The notes below the pieces were generated by a model. That model made no database searches. It saw only the letters and a list, made by a program, of their open reading frames with translations, and was not told the origin of the DNA. From CALJIC01 sp039805565 (GTDB lineage: Bacteria > Chloroflexota > Chloroflexia > Chloroflexales > Roseiflexaceae), in NCBI GenBank assembly GCA_039805565.1, contig JBDLTZ010000240.1, positions 1 through 34,894 of the forward strand: 34,894 nt of DNA, read 5' to 3'. Numbering within the stretch: position 1 is the stretch's first letter; the number at the start of each line of letters is the position of its first letter. Below, piece after piece: positions 8,701-16,023 of the stretch. Both the position numbers and the translations under genes were made by a program.

Positions 8701-11700
8701 CGCTGGCCGCCTGGCTGGACCAGCCGCACATGCCCAAGGCCCACCCGCTCGCCAGCGACGACCAGCTCTTGCTTCGGCGCCTCGCTCGCAGAACCTGGGC
8801 CTACTTCGAGGAGTTCGTGAAGGAGGAGGCCAACCACCTCGCCCCCGACAACTTCCAGGAGACCCCCAGCCCGCTGGCGGCCCTCCGCACCTCACCCACC
8901 AATATCGGCATCCAGCTGCTCGCCGACCTTGCGGCCTACGACTTCGGCTACATCGGCGTGGCCGAGCTGACCGAGCGCACCGAGCGTGTCTTCGCGACAC
9001 TGGCGCGCATGGAGCGCCACCGCGGCCATCTGCTGAACTGGTACGACACGGTCACGCTCCAGCCGATGCCGCCGGCCTATATCTCGACAGTGGACAGCGG
9101 CAACCTGGCCGGCGCGCTGCTGGTGCTGCGCCAGGCCTACCTGGAGCTGCGCGACCAGCCAGTCGTAGGCCCGCGTATGCTCGCCGGGCTGCGTGATACG
9201 CTCGTGCTTGCCCAGGAGCAGCTACCGGCCGAGGACACCCGGCAGCAGAGGCTTTCGGCCCTGGCCGACCTGCTCGCGGAGATGCCCGCGATGCCGGCAG
9301 ACTACGTGCCGCTGCTGCGAACCGTGGAGCAGAGCGCGCGTGACCTATCCCCAGACGAACCGGGTGACTGGCTCGCGCGCCTCGCGTCTCAGGCGCGCAG
9401 CTTCCTGCGCGACATCGAGCAGCTGACGGGCGGGGATGACGGGGACAGCGATGGGCTTCCTGCCCCCCTGCTTAACCGCCACGTCGCGCTGGCCGACGAG
9501 GCGCTCGCGCAGGTGCTGGCAATGGACTTCGCCTTTCTCTACGACGAGCAGCGGCGGCTCTTCGTGATTGGCCATAGCCTGGCCGAGGGGCGACGTGACA
9601 GCTCCTTCTACGATCTCCTGGCCTCGGAGGCGCGCCTGGCAAGCTTTCTGGCGATCGCGAAGGGTGATGTGCCGCAGGAGCACTGGTTCCACCTCGGGCG
9701 CACGCTGCTGGACTCAGGCGCCGGCACGACGCTGGCCTCCTGGAGCGGCACCATGTTCGAGTACCTGATGCCGCTCCTGGTCATGCGCACCTACCCCGGC
9801 ACGCTGCTGGACAGCAGCTACCAGGTGGCCGTGGCGCGCCAGATCCAGTACGGCCGGGAGCAGCAGGTGCCGTGGGGCATCTCCGAGTCGGCCTACAACG
9901 CCCGCGACCCGGCCATGAACTACCAGTACCGCGCCTTCGGCGTGCCTGGCCTGGGCCTCAAGCGAGCCCTCGCTGGCGACTTAGTCGTCGCGCCGTATGC
10001 GACCGCGCTCGCGGTGACGGTGCAGCCGCCTGAGGCGCTCGCCAACCTCAGCGCCCTGATCGACAGCGGCATGCTCGGGCGCTACGGCCTGTATGAGGCC
10101 ATCGACTTCACGCCGGACCGGCTCCCGCCCGGCACGCACCGGGCGATCGTCCGCTCGTACATGGTGCACCACCAGGGCATGAGCCTGCTGGCGTTCGCCA
10201 ACAGCCTGCACGCCAACAGCATGCAGCGGCGCTTCCACGCCGAGCCGCTGGTGCAGGCAACCGAGATGCTGCTCCAGGAGCAGGTCGTGAGCGCGGCGCC
10301 GCACCTCCCGCTGCCGGACATAGGGTACGAGCGGCCTGCGGCCCCCGCGCTGGACCCGGCGGTGCGCCACGTGACGACGCCCACAACCGCGCTGCCCTAC
10401 ACACACCTGCTGTCAAACGGGGCGTACACGGTCATGCTGACCAACGCCGGGGGCGGCTACAGCATGTCCGACAGCACGGCCGTCACGCGCTGGCGATCAG
10501 ATGTGGTGCGCGACAACTGGGGAAGCTTCTGCTACATCCGCGACGTACGCAGTGACCTTGCCTGGTCGGCGGCCTACCAGCCCACGCGCCACGAGGCGCA
10601 GGACTTCCGCGCGATCTTCGGCCTGGACAAGGTGGAGTTTCGCCAGCTGGTGGCCGGGATCGAGACGCGCATGGAGATCACAGTCTCGCCGGAGGACAAC
10701 GTCGAGGTGCGCCGCATCTCGCTCACGAACTTGACGAGTGCGCCGCGCGAGCTGGAGGTGACGAGCTACGCCGAGCTCGTCCTCGCGCCCGCGGCGGCCG
10801 ACGCAGCGCACCCGGCCTTCAGCAACCTGTTCGTCGAGACGGAGTTTGTCCCTGAGCACGACGCCCTGCTTGCCTCGCGGCGCCCGCGGGTCGCGAGCGA
10901 CACGCGTCTGTGGGCCCTCCACGTGATCGCCGTCCGCGGCCACGCCGGCAGCGTGACCGAGTACGAGACCGACCGCGCGGCCTTCCTGGGGCGCGGGCGT
11001 ACGACCTCCGACCCGCTCGCGCTCCACGCGCCGCTCGGGGCGCACGTCGGCGCGGTGCTGGACCCGATCTTCAGCCTGCGCCGGCGGCTGCGCATCCCGC
11101 CCGGCAGTACGGCCCAGGTGACGTTCACCACCGGTGTGGCCGGCACCCGCGACCAGGCGCTGCAGCTGGCCGACCGCTACCGCGACCCGGAGGCCGCGGC
11201 GCGGGCGATGAACATGGCGTGGGCTGATGTGAAGGTCGAGCTGCGACACCTGAACATCTCGCCCGCCGACGCGCAGCGCTTCCAGCGGCTCGCGGCCTCT
11301 GTTCTCTACCTCGATCACCTGAAGCGAGCGCGGCCCGAGGTGCTGGCCCAGAACACGCGCGGGCAGGCCGCGCTGTGGGCCTACGGCATCTCCGGCGATG
11401 AGCCGATCGTGCTGGTGCGGGTCGCCTCGGGAGCCGACCTGTCGCTGGTGCAGGAGCTTTTGCAGGCCCACCAGTACTGGCGGCTGAAGCAGTTCAAAGT
11501 TGATCTGGTGCTAGTGAACGAAGAGGCCGGCGGCTACATGCTGAGCGCGCAGGACCGGCTCCTCGGCCTGGTGCGCAGCGGCGGCTCGAGCGCCTGGCTG
11601 AACCAGCGCGGCGGCGTCTTCGTGCTGCGCGCCGACGTCATCGCGGAGGAGGACCTGGTGCTCCTCCAGACCGCCGCGCGTGTCGTCCTTTCCACGGGGC

Positions 11701-14273
11701 GCGGCGGTCTCGCGCAGCATCTCCGGCGGCGGGATGTGGAGGTGGCTCTGCCGCCCCCGCCGCCGTACCGTGCTGACGGGGGCGACAGCCGCCCGCTGCT
11801 GAGCGCCGAAGGTATCGCCGAAGGAACCGTCGAGCTGTGTCACCGCACGCCCTACGGGGGCTTCGATGCCGACGGCGCGTTCGTGATCGACCTGGCGCCA
11901 GGGCAGAACACGCCCGCCCCCTGGAGCAATGTGGTCGCCAACCAGCGCTTCGGCTTCATCGTGACCGAGCGCGGCGGCGGCTACACCTGGGCCGGCAACA
12001 GTCGCGAGAACCGTCTCACCCCCTGGTCGAACGACCCGGTGAGCGACCCGCTGGGCGAGATGCTCTACCTGCGCGACGAGGCGAGCGGCACGGTCTGGTC
12101 GCCGATGACGAGGCTGGCGGGCGAGGGGCACGTCCGCGTCCGGCACGGCTTCGGCGCCACGACCTTCTGGCAGCAGCGCCATGCTATCGGCAGCAAGCTG
12201 ACGCTCTCGGTGCCGCCCGACGATCCCGTGAAGCTCTTCCACCTGACGTTGCGGAACGACGGCGCTGCCCCGCGCCGGATCAGCGCGACCGTGTACGTGG
12301 AGTGGGTGCTGGGCGTGCTCCGCGAAGGCATGGCGCCCTTCATCATCACCGAGCAGGATGCAGCGACCGGTGCGCTCCTGGCGCGCAACCCCTACAACCC
12401 CGAGTTCGCCGGCCAGGTGGCGTTCCTGGCGTGCGGCGAGCCGCGGACATCGGTGTGCAGCGACCGGGTCGCGTTCATCGGGCGCAACGGTGATGTAGAG
12501 CAGCCGATGTGGCTCGGTGCGCCGGAGCTGAGCGGCCGCGTGGCAGCGGGGGCCGACCCGTGTGGTGCGATCCAGTGCGTGATCGATCTGGCACCTGGCG
12601 AGGAGCGCGAGCTCGTCTTCTTGCTCGGACAGGGCGCCGACGCGGATGAGGCCCGCGCGCTGATCGGGCGCTACCGCACTCCCGTGGACGCGGCGGCGGC
12701 GCAGCACGCGGCGCTGACATGGTGGGACGAGCTCCTCGGCCAGGTGCGCGTGAGCACACCCGACCCGGAGCTGGACCTGCTCCTGAACGGCTGGCTGCTG
12801 TACCAGACGCTCGTGTGCCGCGTGTGGGCTCGATCGGCCTTCTACCAGTCCGGCGGGGCCTACGGCTTCCGCGACCAGCTCCAGGACGTGATGGCGCTCA
12901 CGCATGCGGCGCCCGGCATGACTCGCGCGCAGATCCTGCGTGCCGCCGCCCGCCAGTTCGTCGAGGGCGATGTCCAGCACTGGTGGCACCCGCCCAGCGG
13001 GCGCGGCGTCCGCACGCGGTTCTCCGACGACTACCTGTGGCTGCCGTTCGTGACGCAGCACTACGTGGCGACCAGCGGCGACCGGGCTGTGCTGGACGAA
13101 GTCCTCGCGTTCCTCGAGGGCCGCCCCCTGGAGACGGACGAGGCCGAGTACTACGACCTGCCGGCTGTCTCGGCGGATGGCGGCACGCTCTACGACCACT
13201 GCGTACGAGCCATCGACCTGGCGCTCGGGCGCATGGGCGTCCACGGCCTCCCGCTGATGGGCGCGGGCGACTGGAACGATGGTATGAATATGGTCGGCCA
13301 CGCGGGTCAGGGCGAGAGCGTGTGGGTGGGCTGGTTCCTGATCAGTGTGCTGGTGCCGTTCGCGAGGGTGGTGGAGGAGCGGGGTGAGTGCGAGCGCGCC
13401 GCACGCTACCGCGCTGAAGCCGAGCGGCTACGGTCGGCGCTGGAGGAGAGCGCATGGGACGGCGAGTGGTACCTGCGCGCGTTCTACGATGACGGCACGC
13501 CCCTCGGCTCGCACGCCAGCGACGAGTGCCAGATCGACTCGCTCGCTCAGTCCTGGGCGCTGATCTCGGGTGCCGGTGACCCGCGGCGGGCGCGGCAGGC
13601 TATGGACGCCGTCGAGAAGCAGCTGGTTGACCGCGAGGCCGGGCTGATGCGCCTGTTCACGCCGGCCTTCGACGCAGGCGACCACAACCCCGGCTACATC
13701 AAGGGCTACGTGCCAGGCGTACGAGAGAACGGCGGACAGTATACCCACGCCGCGCTCTGGGCGATCTGGGCTTGGACGCTGCTGGGCGAGGGGGGCAAGG
13801 CGGGCGACCTGCTGCGGCTGATAAGCCCCGTGCGCCACGCGGTCGAGGCGTCCGAGCGCTACAGGGTCGAGCCCTACGTGGTCGCGGCGGACGTCTACAC
13901 TGCCGCGGGCCACGTCGGGCGCGGCGGCTGGACCTGGTACACCGGCTCGGCCGGCTGGCTCTACCGGCTAGGTGTCGAGCAGCTGCTCGGCCTGCGGCGT
14001 GAGGGCGCCACCCTCACGGTGGACCCGTGTCTGCCACCAGAGTGGCCGGGGTACGAGGCCACCTACCGCTTTGGCGCGACGACCTACACCATCGTCGTCA
14101 CGCGTGTGGACGGCCTGGCAACCCTCAGCCTCGACGGGCAGCTGGTTGCCGGGAACTGCTTGCCGCTCTGCGACGATGGCGCGGCCCATACCGTCCGCGT
14201 GGGTCTGAGCCACGCGGCGCACTCCCGAATCGATCGCGGCGGAGAGGCGAGGCCCCTCCCGACCGCCCCCTGA
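5736..14273 (+). CDS. ndvB: Cyclic beta-1,2-glucan synthase (GT84-GH94)
   Basis: A 2845-aa protein, the usual length for the NdvB/ChvB/Cgs family (about 2800-2870 aa). It makes beta-1,2-glucan from UDP-glucose and cyclises it at the inner membrane. Visible parts: N-terminal soluble region; paired hydrophobic helices near residues 420-475; the GT84 glycosyltransferase with the DxD pair D633/D635 (LDADTQLP) and a QHRW motif at 779-782; more membrane helices around 825-880 and 950-990; a central helical domain containing the GTMFEYLMP signature; then two beta-sandwich/GH94 phosphorylase-like units with GAGDWNDG (acidic pair D2512/D2515), thought to set glucan chain length. The GTG start overlaps the previous stop by one base; an ATG three codons later (5745) is an alternative. 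No frame break was seen. The family is best known from alpha-proteobacteria, with homologues in other phyla. Confidence 0.92.
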   Translation: MQTMLNNVWGRLARRRPASPAPAGPAITRNVILNPDQLEQHAHTIATHHAVTSQAGDVRVLQHRLDRAERLITAAHRSLLDDVHHRRPTTPAAEWLLDNMHVVVEQIREIRHDLPRGYYAELPKLTSGPLTGQPRVYAIARELIGHTDSRLDFMVVLRFVLDYQSVAPLTMGELWAVAIMLRFGLVENLARISGVILAARAARDAADVWADRLLAEDAGADMALSPVLAELARGQPELSSAFGVRLLQRLRTYDGEHDAGALVTWLEQQPIIPYQNVEALIHAEHQRQAANQAAIGNAITSMRALNTIDWADWFERVSFVDHTLRQDPAGAYGRSTFATRDHYRHAVEQLARRSGVSELDVARRVADLARHATDGGEPAQSHVGYHLIDAGRASLEATLGYHPTPVQALQRAMTRFPATCYLGALAGGTAAMVAAMSRRLGRAPDGIALRAVSVGLLAVPASAVVKEVVDRLVAAALPPRSLPRLDLRDGIPPELRTIVVVPTLLLTAESIRGQLASLEVLALANDDPHLHFALLSDWADAPLAEMPDDTSLLAIARAGIDELNARYGSDRFLLLHRRRVYNERQGCWMGWERKRGKLEEFNRLLAGDEDTTFAQSAGDLVVLQGIRYVITLDADTQLPRNAGRALIGTLAHPLNQAVVDPQTRQVLRGYGILQPRIGITLPSSLRSRFARIFSGNVGLDPYTTAVSDTYMDLFAEGSYAGKGIYDPQVLRETLEGRFPENALLSHDLIEGAYARVGLLSDVELLDSYPSTYAAFVARQHRWVRGDWQIAAWIFPWTPSARGLAYNVLPAIARFKILDNLRRSLVPPALIALLAGGWLRGRSMSQALTSTGSALLPLALPLLLDLAGALVAVARGPRRRSVLRAQAEQLRLGALRFGLNIAFLPDQAVSNLDAIGRTLVRLLVSRRNLLQWETAEAAHTRLTSSWRALLERMAPLAVAAAIAALVRGQRLTATWPAAAPVIADWLAAPALAAWLDQPHMPKAHPLASDDQLLLRRLARRTWAYFEEFVKEEANHLAPDNFQETPSPLAALRTSPTNIGIQLLADLAAYDFGYIGVAELTERTERVFATLARMERHRGHLLNWYDTVTLQPMPPAYISTVDSGNLAGALLVLRQAYLELRDQPVVGPRMLAGLRDTLVLAQEQLPAEDTRQQRLSALADLLAEMPAMPADYVPLLRTVEQSARDLSPDEPGDWLARLASQARSFLRDIEQLTGGDDGDSDGLPAPLLNRHVALADEALAQVLAMDFAFLYDEQRRLFVIGHSLAEGRRDSSFYDLLASEARLASFLAIAKGDVPQEHWFHLGRTLLDSGAGTTLASWSGTMFEYLMPLLVMRTYPGTLLDSSYQVAVARQIQYGREQQVPWGISESAYNARDPAMNYQYRAFGVPGLGLKRALAGDLVVAPYATALAVTVQPPEALANLSALIDSGMLGRYGLYEAIDFTPDRLPPGTHRAIVRSYMVHHQGMSLLAFANSLHANSMQRRFHAEPLVQATEMLLQEQVVSAAPHLPLPDIGYERPAAPALDPAVRHVTTPTTALPYTHLLSNGAYTVMLTNAGGGYSMSDSTAVTRWRSDVVRDNWGSFCYIRDVRSDLAWSAAYQPTRHEAQDFRAIFGLDKVEFRQLVAGIETRMEITVSPEDNVEVRRISLTNLTSAPRELEVTSYAELVLAPAAADAAHPAFSNLFVETEFVPEHDALLASRRPRVASDTRLWALHVIAVRGHAGSVTEYETDRAAFLGRGRTTSDPLALHAPLGAHVGAVLDPIFSLRRRLRIPPGSTAQVTFTTGVAGTRDQALQLADRYRDPEAAARAMNMAWADVKVELRHLNISPADAQRFQRLAASVLYLDHLKRARPEVLAQNTRGQAALWAYGISGDEPIVLVRVASGADLSLVQELLQAHQYWRLKQFKVDLVLVNEEAGGYMLSAQDRLLGLVRSGGSSAWLNQRGGVFVLRADVIAEEDLVLLQTAARVVLSTGRGGLAQHLRRRDVEVALPPPPPYRADGGDSRPLLSAEGIAEGTVELCHRTPYGGFDADGAFVIDLAPGQNTPAPWSNVVANQRFGFIVTERGGGYTWAGNSRENRLTPWSNDPVSDPLGEMLYLRDEASGTVWSPMTRLAGEGHVRVRHGFGATTFWQQRHAIGSKLTLSVPPDDPVKLFHLTLRNDGAAPRRISATVYVEWVLGVLREGMAPFIITEQDAATGALLARNPYNPEFAGQVAFLACGEPRTSVCSDRVAFIGRNGDVEQPMWLGAPELSGRVAAGADPCGAIQCVIDLAPGEERELVFLLGQGADADEARALIGRYRTPVDAAAAQHAALTWWDELLGQVRVSTPDPELDLLLNGWLLYQTLVCRVWARSAFYQSGGAYGFRDQLQDVMALTHAAPGMTRAQILRAAARQFVEGDVQHWWHPPSGRGVRTRFSDDYLWLPFVTQHYVATSGDRAVLDEVLAFLEGRPLETDEAEYYDLPAVSADGGTLYDHCVRAIDLALGRMGVHGLPLMGAGDWNDGMNMVGHAGQGESVWVGWFLISVLVPFARVVEERGECERAARYRAEAERLRSALEESAWDGEWYLRAFYDDGTPLGSHASDECQIDSLAQSWALISGAGDPRRARQAMDAVEKQLVDREAGLMRLFTPAFDAGDHNPGYIKGYVPGVRENGGQYTHAALWAIWAWTLLGEGGKAGDLLRLISPVRHAVEASERYRVEPYVVAADVYTAAGHVGRGGWTWYTGSAGWLYRLGVEQLLGLRREGATLTVDPCLPPEWPGYEATYRFGATTYTIVVTRVDGLATLSLDGQLVAGNCLPLCDDGAAHTVRVGLSHAAHSRIDRGGEARPLPTAP

Positions 14274-14349
14274 TACGTTTGCTGCTCGTCGCTGGCTCGC
14301 ATGTCCTGCCGCTGGTGGCCGGGTAGCATGAAGGCGCCCCTCGCCAACG

Positions 14350-14387
14350 GCCAGCACCGTCCCTTCCATCGGGCGCTCCGTGCTGGC
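14350..14387. terminator. Candidate terminator hairpin after glucan synthase gene
   Basis: GCCAGCAC (14350-14357) and GTGCTGGC (14380-14387) form a perfect 8-bp stem about 80 bp after the stop codon. No T-run follows, so it may be a 3'-end stabiliser rather than a true intrinsic terminator. Confidence 0.4.
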
Positions 14388-14419
14388 GGTGTCCGAATCT
14401 GAATCTGCCCCACGGCTAA

Positions 14420-14444
14420 TGAACCTTAAGAATTAAACCCGGTA
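14420..14444 (+). repeat. Left terminal inverted repeat of the IS element
   Basis: Starts TGAACCTTAAGAATT and ends ACCCGGTA; the reverse complement of 15132-15156 matches with one mismatch (C versus A at the sixth base). The transposase stop codon (TTA on the plus strand, 14426-14428) lies inside it. Confidence 0.85.
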
Positions 14445-15079
14445 GACAGACCGACGTAGCGCAGGAGGTTGGTCGAGCCGCTGGCGAACTGGTTGAGGAA
14501 CTGCTCGACCTCCTCGCGCAATCGTGGGACGTCACCTGCCCAGCGGTGCAGATGGGTCACGTCCTGGCGCAGCTTGCGCCACAGCAGCTCACCTGACCAG
14601 TCAGAGCGTTGAGCGCTCCGATCCAGACGACGTTCAGGCGGTCGAGAAACTGATGAACAGCAGGCAGTGAACGGCCGTGGAGCCAGTCACAAGCCTGGCG
14701 GATGCTCGCCAGGGTCCAGCGCGTCTGGCTCTGTTCGCAGGTGCGAGGGTCCCGTTGCACGCGGTGCTGGACTGCTTCCTGGGCCGCTTCCATCGTTGGG
14801 TGCTGAGGGGGAAAAGGCGGGCTTGCGCCCGCGACCGTCTCTGATGGCCAGCCCATCAGGCCCTTCGGCAAGCCAGCGGTTCAACCAGTCGTAGACGGTG
14901 TCGGGGTCACGTGGCCGCAGCAATCCACTGCGCGCGACCACCGCTGGCCGCATCCCATCAGCGATTTTCAACAACGCAGCGGCACGTTCGCGCAGGTAGG
15001 GAAGTGGCGCGTGGTCACGAAGATCAAGCAGTAGTGCACGCTCTTCCTCGGTGAGGGTCAAGGTGCGATGGGGCGGCAT
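14426..15079 (-). pseudogene. Broken IS630-family transposase
   Basis: The start is at 15079 with GGAGG 6 nt upstream. The first ~90 residues (from MPPHRTLTLTEEER) are a helix-turn-helix domain with the TVYDWLNRWLAEG and GLAIRDGRGRKPAF motifs typical of the N-terminus of IS630 transposases. The frame then changes at a TTTTCCCCC run near 14815 into PPQHPTMEAAQEAVQ, WTLASIRQACDWLHG and GALNALTGQ. A second change near 14597 leads to ELLWRKLRQDVTHLHRW and the C-terminal FASGSTNLLRYVGL. The DDE catalytic core between HTH and C-terminus is lost. The first frame change could once have been programmed, since IS630 elements often use slippage; the second is a deletion scar. Confidence 0.75.
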
Positions 15080-15131
15080 CTCAGCCTCCAGCAGCAAGCG
15101 CCCGAAGGCGCGCAATTGCTGGGAGGAAGTA

Positions 15132-15156
15132 TACCGGGTTTAATTCTTAATGTTCA
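15132..15156 (-). repeat. Right terminal inverted repeat of the IS element
   Basis: TACCGGGTTTAATTC then TTAATGTTCA, inverted copy of 14420-14444 with one mismatch. It lies upstream of the transposase start at 15079 and is where the transposase promoter would be expected. Confidence 0.85.
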
Positions 15157-15224
15157 TAAAGCGGGGGCTACCGCGCCGATCTGTTTGGTGTCGGCAGCGG
15201 GGAGAGAAGAGGAGCGGTCTCCGT

Positions 15225-15251
15225 GATTTCCCCGACCGTGTCGGGGGAATC
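15225..15251. repeat. Perfect-length hairpin, copy B of dispersed family
   Basis: GATTTCCCCGAC (15225-15236), loop CGT, GTCGGGGGAATC (15240-15251): a 12-bp stem with a single G-T pair. It is the strongest of three related intergenic hairpins. It may act as a terminator, or may be an abutted pair of transposon ends; no T-run follows. Confidence 0.55.
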
Positions 15252-15424
15252 CGGATGTGCGGGGCGAAACATTCCTGCTACCGGGCGTGAGGCATGGAGG
15301 CTACCATGAGGTATCGTCACGAGAGCCGGCGCCGCGCATGCTCACACGAGCGCGCGGCGTACCGGCGAGGCGCTGCGCCTGGACAACTGACGAGCGACAC
15401 GACTCTGGGAAGGAGAAGTGTGCT

Positions 15425-15781
15425 ATGAGCACGGCCGCTACCCGTATCACGCCCGTGGTCAACCACGAGCACCCGCGGCCCGAGGGGACCCTCGCCCGCG
15501 AGGCGCCAGACCTGGACACGGGTTTGGGGCTGAGGCTGGACTGGTCATGGTGCGCGTGCTGCCGCCGCGCGTACCCGGCTGGCACCTACCGTATCGTCCA
15601 TTTCGGGGCTACCCGCCAACATCCATTTCCCAACGAGCTGCACCTCTGCCCGTACTTGGGCTGCAGCGGTAGCCTCACGCGCGACCAGTGGCGCTGGACG
15701 AGCGTGCGAGCGCAGCACCCGGAGTACCCGGAGGCGCCGGAGCCAGATGTCCGGTACGGAGACGCATCGCCTTCGTCATGA
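15425..15781 (+). CDS. Small cysteine-rich hypothetical protein
   Basis: A 118-aa protein that I do not recognise. An unstructured N-terminus of about 38 residues leads to WCACCRRAYPAGTYR (C43, C45, C46) and later LHLCPYLGCSG (C75, C80), which together look like a zinc-binding knuckle. Conserved-looking aromatic residues follow (RDQWRW). The ATG at 15425 has AAGGAGAA about 8 nt upstream, which makes translation credible and rejects the longer frame starting at 15257. There is no signal peptide or membrane segment. It stands alone between the IS element and the sensor kinase. Confidence 0.6.
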   Translation: MSTAATRITPVVNHEHPRPEGTLAREAPDLDTGLGLRLDWSWCACCRRAYPAGTYRIVHFGATRQHPFPNELHLCPYLGCSGSLTRDQWRWTSVRAQHPEYPEAPEPDVRYGDASPSS

Positions 15782-15904
15782 CAGCGGGTGCACCTGGATG
15801 ATAACGCGCCGTGCTCTGCATATGCTGGTAGAAGATGGGCTTGGTGAGCTCTGCCGCTAGCATAGAGAGCGCGAAGTAGCGCTGCGTGACCGGAATATGA
15901 CCCC

Positions 15905-15916
15905 CAGTGGTACAAT
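15905..15916 (+). promoter_or_regulatory. Extended -10 promoter for sensor kinase operon
   Basis: CAGTGGTACAAT, identical to the 12-mer before the XRE regulator, contains an extended -10 (TGG + TACAAT at 15911-15916). Transcription would begin near 15923, leaving a leader of about 100 nt to the ATG at 16024. This argues against the in-frame GTG at 15907 as a start, because it would lie inside the promoter. Confidence 0.4.
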
Positions 15917-16023
15917 TCACGCATCTGTCCAGACACCACGCTTCCCACACCCTCTTCGCCTGTTGCGCGACGCCCGCAGCGCGAGCCGAACGACAGACGC
16001 CATCGGACCGCTGGAGATCACGA

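Larger units (their letters stand above)
14420..15156 (-). mobile_element. Internally deleted IS630-like insertion element
   Basis: A 737-bp element bounded by 25-bp terminal inverted repeats (14420-14444 and 15132-15156) that differ at one position, and flanked by TAA on both sides (14417-14419 and 15157-15159), consistent with a TA-targeting IS630/Tc1 element. It carries a broken transposase gene reading leftward. Full elements of the family are about 1.1 kb, so several hundred base pairs of the catalytic core are missing. The near-perfect repeats suggest that it could still be mobilised by a full-length relative elsewhere in the genome. Confidence 0.8.

Noticed and set aside
11511..13301. 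Long minus-strand frame of 596 codons inside the glucan synthase gene
   Set aside because: His/Arg/Val-rich mirror frame caused by GC-rich codons; the sense frame carries all GH94 motifs.
15257..15424. N-terminal extension of the small Cys-rich protein
   Set aside because: The internal ATG at 15425 has AAGGAGAA; the extension is Arg-rich with no ribosome-binding site.
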